NCBI GenBank assembly: GCA_024711325.1
Contig: JANJTC010000007.1
Location: 62,001-126,000, forward strand
Direction of reading: 5' to 3'
Source: Bacteriovoracaceae bacterium
GTDB lineage: Bacteria > Bdellovibrionota > Bacteriovoracia > Bacteriovoracales > Bacteriovoracaceae
DNA length: 64,000 bases
Position numbers and translations under genes: made by a program
Shown: one piece after another, positions 61,288 through 64,000 of the stretch
Layout of the letters: every line of letters starts with the position of its first letter
How positions within the stretch are numbered: position 1 is the first letter of the stretch
Notes under the pieces: model-generated
The model's input: the letters and a program-made list of their open reading frames with translations, nothing else
What the model was told of the DNA's origin: nothing
The model's database searches: none

Positions 61288-62406
61288 TTAAAGATATTTA
61301 TCCAGATCAAGCGGAGTATAAGGCAGGTTAAGGTCAGTCGCTACTTGTTCGTATACGAGTTTACCTTTGTAAATATTCACACCCAAACGAAGATGCTTGT
61401 CTTTCATCACCGCGCGATCAACACCCTCGCGGGCAATCATACGGGCATACTTTAGTGTCACGTTTGTTAAGGCAAAAGTTGAAGTTCGGGCAACCGCACC
61501 TGGCATATTGGCCACACAGTAATGAACAACTCCATCAACGATGAAAGTAGGGTTTTCATGAGTGGTTGGTTTACACGTTTCAATACAACCGCCCTGGTCA
61601 ACTGCGATGTCTACAACAACCGAACCTTTCTGCATTTTAGAAATCATTTCACGGGTAACTAGTTTAGGAGCTTTAGCACCCGGAACCAAGACTGCGCCGA
61701 TGACTAAATCTGATTGAAGAACCGCGTCTTCAATATTCTGAGAATTTGAAAATACAGTGTTAACTTTGTTTTCGAAAAGATCATCAAGCTCAGCAAGACG
61801 TTTTGTAGATAGATCGATAAGAGTCACATCTGCGCCCATACCAATGGCCATCTTAGCTGCATTTGTTCCGGCAATACCACAACCAATGATAGTCACTTTA
61901 GCGCGACGAACACCCGGTACGCCTCCTAGAAGAATACCTTTTCCGCCCTTATCAAGTTGCAAATAGGCCGCCCCAACCTGAACTGACATGCGTCCGGCAA
62001 CCTCTGACATTGGAACCAGAAGTGGGAGGGAATTGTCATCTAATTGAATCGTTTCATAGGCAATGCAAGTAGCGCCTGACTTCATCAGACCTTCAGTCTG
62101 TGGCTTATCTGCAGCAAGGTGCAGATAGGTGTAAAGGATATGGTGAGGTTTAAGAAGAGCGATCTCGTTAGCTTGTGGCTCTTTAACTTTAATGATCATT
62201 TCACCGGCAGCAAAAGCATCCTCTAAAGTGGCAACAATCTTAGCACCGGCCTTAGTATATTCTTCATCAGTAATACCAATGCCCATACCTGCATTATGTT
62301 GAACATAAACTTCATGTCCGTCTTGAACTAATTGACGAACACCACTTGGAACAAGTCCGACACGGTTTTCATTGTTTTTAATTTCTTTAGGAACTGCAAT
62401 TTTCAT
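61288..62406 (-). CDS. ald: Alanine dehydrogenase
   Basis: 372 aa. N-terminal MKIAVPKEIKNNENRVGL, VKVKEPQ-type (IIKVKEPQANEIALL), HLAADKPQT, and the NAD motif GCGIAGTNAAKMAIGMGADVTLIDL with VAVDQGG (VVDIAVDQGGCIET) are all standard. It deaminates alanine to pyruvate with NAD+, useful for growth on amino acids. Single-gene unit with its own terminator. Confidence 0.97.
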   Translation of the reverse strand: MKIAVPKEIKNNENRVGLVPSGVRQLVQDGHEVYVQHNAGMGIGITDEEYTKAGAKIVATLEDAFAAGEMIIKVKEPQANEIALLKPHHILYTYLHLAADKPQTEGLMKSGATCIAYETIQLDDNSLPLLVPMSEVAGRMSVQVGAAYLQLDKGGKGILLGGVPGVRRAKVTIIGCGIAGTNAAKMAIGMGADVTLIDLSTKRLAELDDLFENKVNTVFSNSQNIEDAVLQSDLVIGAVLVPGAKAPKLVTREMISKMQKGSVVVDIAVDQGGCIETCKPTTHENPTFIVDGVVHYCVANMPGAVARTSTFALTNVTLKYARMIAREGVDRAVMKDKHLRLGVNIYKGKLVYEQVATDLNLPYTPLDLDKYL

Positions 62407-62476
62407 CAGGGACTCCCTTATTTAAGCAGAACAAAATAGCGGTTAAAAGTTGACCCATCCTACACGTTTTTTTTGC

Positions 62477-63286
62477 TTAAGAATAGAGGAAGGACTGCCC
62501 ATCTATGGCCGGGAATGTATTTTTTACACCACGCTTCTCGAGTTCGTGAATTAATTTCAGGTAATCCCATTCATGGCCTAAATGGGTCAGGATCGCTATT
62601 TTGGGATTTACCCTTTCTATATACTCGAGAGTTAAATCCAGATGAAGATGGGTTTGATGGGGGCTGGGTCTTAAGCAATCGATGATGAATATTTCCAGCC
62701 GGGCCTCTTTTAAGTATTCAATTGTTTCATCAGGAATTTTTCGACAATCAACAAAATAGGCCATTTTGTGATGAAGAATACCCAGCGTGTTTTCATGTCC
62801 ATGGGGAAGAGAGAAAAATTCAAAACTTTGGTCAAGAATGAGTTCTTTTCCAGGTTGAGTCGTGTGAAGTTCTAAGAGGGGGATACCTCCACCTAAAATT
62901 TCCTTGTCTTTAAAATAATTTTCGCGGTCAAAGATATAGGGGAACTTGCGACGCAGATCCTTGGCAGCTGAGGCATCGGTGAAGACGGGTATGGAGTTTT
63001 TGGACTTGAATCCAAAAGGTCTGAGATCATCCATTCCATGAGTATGATCCGCATGATCATGGGTAATAATGACGCTTTCGAGTGAACTAACCTCTGCCCG
63101 AAGTAACTGACTTCGAAGATCAGGTGAAGCATCGATCAGGATTCTTTTTTTATCAGGTAATTCAATCACAGCGGATGTGCGAAACCTTTTATTTCTTAAA
63201 TCGTTTGACTGGCAAACCTGGCAGTTACACCCTAAAATAGGTACTCCTGTGCTTGTTCCTGAACCTAATATCGTGATCTTGTTCAT
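62477..63286 (-). CDS. MBL-fold metallo-hydrolase (PhnP-like)
   Basis: 269 aa. The N-terminus ILGSGTSTGVPILGCNCQVCQSND has the extra CxCxxC zinc site of PhnP-like phosphodiesterases; THDHADHTHGMDDL is the binuclear metal motif, followed by FSLPHGHENTLG, VDCRKI and ILTHLGHEWDYL. It probably hydrolyses a cyclic or phosphodiester substrate. Its start codon lies 14 bases from the start of the divergent M16 protease gene. Confidence 0.92.
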   Translation of the reverse strand: MNKITILGSGTSTGVPILGCNCQVCQSNDLRNKRFRTSAVIELPDKKRILIDASPDLRSQLLRAEVSSLESVIITHDHADHTHGMDDLRPFGFKSKNSIPVFTDASAAKDLRRKFPYIFDRENYFKDKEILGGGIPLLELHTTQPGKELILDQSFEFFSLPHGHENTLGILHHKMAYFVDCRKIPDETIEYLKEARLEIFIIDCLRPSPHQTHLHLDLTLEYIERVNPKIAILTHLGHEWDYLKLIHELEKRGVKNTFPAIDGQSFLYS

Positions 63287-63300
63287 CCGAGGATGGTACT

Positions 63301-64000
63301 ATGAAGTTTTTGATTTCGCTACTTTTGCTCCCGCTCCTACTGAATGGTTGTTCCTCTGCTAAGAAAGATAAAAATCTGGCAGAGAGTATCAATCTAGACG
63401 TTGAGGAAGTTAAACTTGATAACGGCATGACCGCTCTTTTAGTTAACAATCCTAAACTCCCGATTTTCTCACTCTATTTTTTCTACAAAGTAGGTGGCAA
63501 AAATGAAGTTCCTGGTATCACCGGTGCTTCTCATTTTCTTGAACACATGATGTTTAAGGGGGCCAAAAAATTTGGCAAAAACACTCTTGATTTTATCATT
63601 GAAGGAAGTGGGGGTTCAACCAACGCTTATACTACCAATGATCAGACAGTGTATTATGAGAATCTTCCATCCAAGGAACTTTCCATGATCCTGGACATTG
63701 AAGCTGACAGGATGGAAAACTTATCTCTCGATCCTGATGACTTTGAAAAAGAAAGAGCAGTCGTTCTGGAAGAACGTAAAATGCGCTATGAAAATTCTCC
63801 CCGTGGTCAGCTCTATCAGGAGCTTATGCGAAACTTCTTCGCCGGCACTCCTTATGGGCGTTCAGTGATTGGAGAAATTCCGGATCTTAAATCTGTTACC
63901 CGTGAACAAATGCATGCATACTTCAAAAAGTTTTATGCTCCCAATAACGTTACCTTGGTTTTAGTCGGTGACATTAAGACCAGTCATGCCAAACAAATGA
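63301..64000 (+). CDS. M16-family zinc protease lipoprotein (partial, N-terminal part)
   Basis: 233 codons seen, running off the window. The lipoprotein signal ends LLNGC (Cys17). The inverted zinc motif is His78-F-L-Glu81-His82 (HFLEHMMFKGA), followed by the NAYTTNDQTVYYENLP and EERKMRYENSPRGQL signatures of pitrilysin/insulinase-type peptidases, and ApYGRSVIGE. It would degrade peptides or process proteins in the periplasm. GAGGA precedes the ATG. Confidence 0.92.
   Translation, partial: MKFLISLLLLPLLLNGCSSAKKDKNLAESINLDVEEVKLDNGMTALLVNNPKLPIFSLYFFYKVGGKNEVPGITGASHFLEHMMFKGAKKFGKNTLDFIIEGSGGSTNAYTTNDQTVYYENLPSKELSMILDIEADRMENLSLDPDDFEKERAVVLEERKMRYENSPRGQLYQELMRNFFAGTPYGRSVIGEIPDLKSVTREQMHAYFKKFYAPNNVTLVLVGDIKTSHAKQM

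Noticed and set aside
1..64000. CRISPR arrays, insertion sequences, prophage or rRNA genes
   Set aside because: No spaced direct repeats, transposase, integrase, phage structural genes or rRNA sequence were recognised anywhere in the window.

Overview
The window reads as an AT-leaning chromosomal segment of a Gram-negative bacterium, most likely of the Bdellovibrionota (Bacteriovorax/Peredibacter-like). The basis is inference from gene content: a TIGR02147 (DUF4423) protein, many secreted proteins and lipoproteins without recognisable families, FliG-C-only and FliL proteins, a Na+-NQR operon with apbE and nqrM, partner-switching signalling, and very tight gene packing with ATGA and TAATG overlaps. 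I see no prophage, insertion sequence or CRISPR array.

Layout. 1-3.3 kb: tail of one gene, then a five-gene minus-strand operon (DUF420-like membrane protein, BolA, CGFS glutaredoxin, HemY-like oxidase, methyltransferase). 3.4-7.0 kb: exonuclease-DinG helicase fusion and an unknown gene. 7.1-14.2 kb: nqrABCDEF, apbE and nqrM, the complete sodium pump with its flavin-attachment enzyme and iron-sulfur maturation factor. 14.3-14.9 kb: two small genes. 14.9-19.8 kb: one overlapping signalling operon (SpoIIE phosphatase, RsbW-like ATPase, STAS/zinc-ribbon protein, hybrid histidine kinase, single receiver). 19.9-30 kb: a surface and secretome block with a FecR-like giant, a glycine-rich protein, a collagen-like protein, tandem small secreted proteins with a TIGR02147 protein, and a BspA/DUF285 repeat lipoprotein. 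A tRNA-Leu(UAA) follows.

30.3-34.2 kb holds the most unusual locus: a lipoprotein gene joined by overlaps to a NuoB-like protein with no iron-sulfur ligands, a NuoC-NuoD fusion lacking the usual quinone-site loop, and a NuoI-like ferredoxin that keeps exactly one of two clusters. No membrane subunits of complex I are nearby. It looks like a repurposed or cryptic complex-I/hydrogenase-like module.

34.1-44.5 kb is mostly housekeeping: aat, a ureohydrolase, a 2-hydroxyacid dehydrogenase, map, a NifU-like protein, tatC, agmatinase and spermidine synthase (putrescine to spermidine), hldD, an orphan FliG C-terminal domain, and a DksA-like gene behind a probable sigma-54 promoter. 44.5-52.2 kb is a run of exported proteins of unknown function plus a Bax-type glucosaminidase. 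52.4-64 kb carries flavin reductase, SDR, htpG, a half-length asparaginase, S1/P1 nuclease, a Cys-rich lipoprotein, methylmalonyl-CoA epimerase, rhomboid protease, fliL, alanine dehydrogenase, an MBL hydrolase and the start of an M16 protease.

Several RNA-level elements stand out: an intrinsic terminator written inside the apbE lipobox codons, hairpins that would mask start sites of the glycine-rich gene and of speE, and a strong terminator immediately before the TIGR02147 gene. All family calls rest on motifs read by eye; no searches were run.
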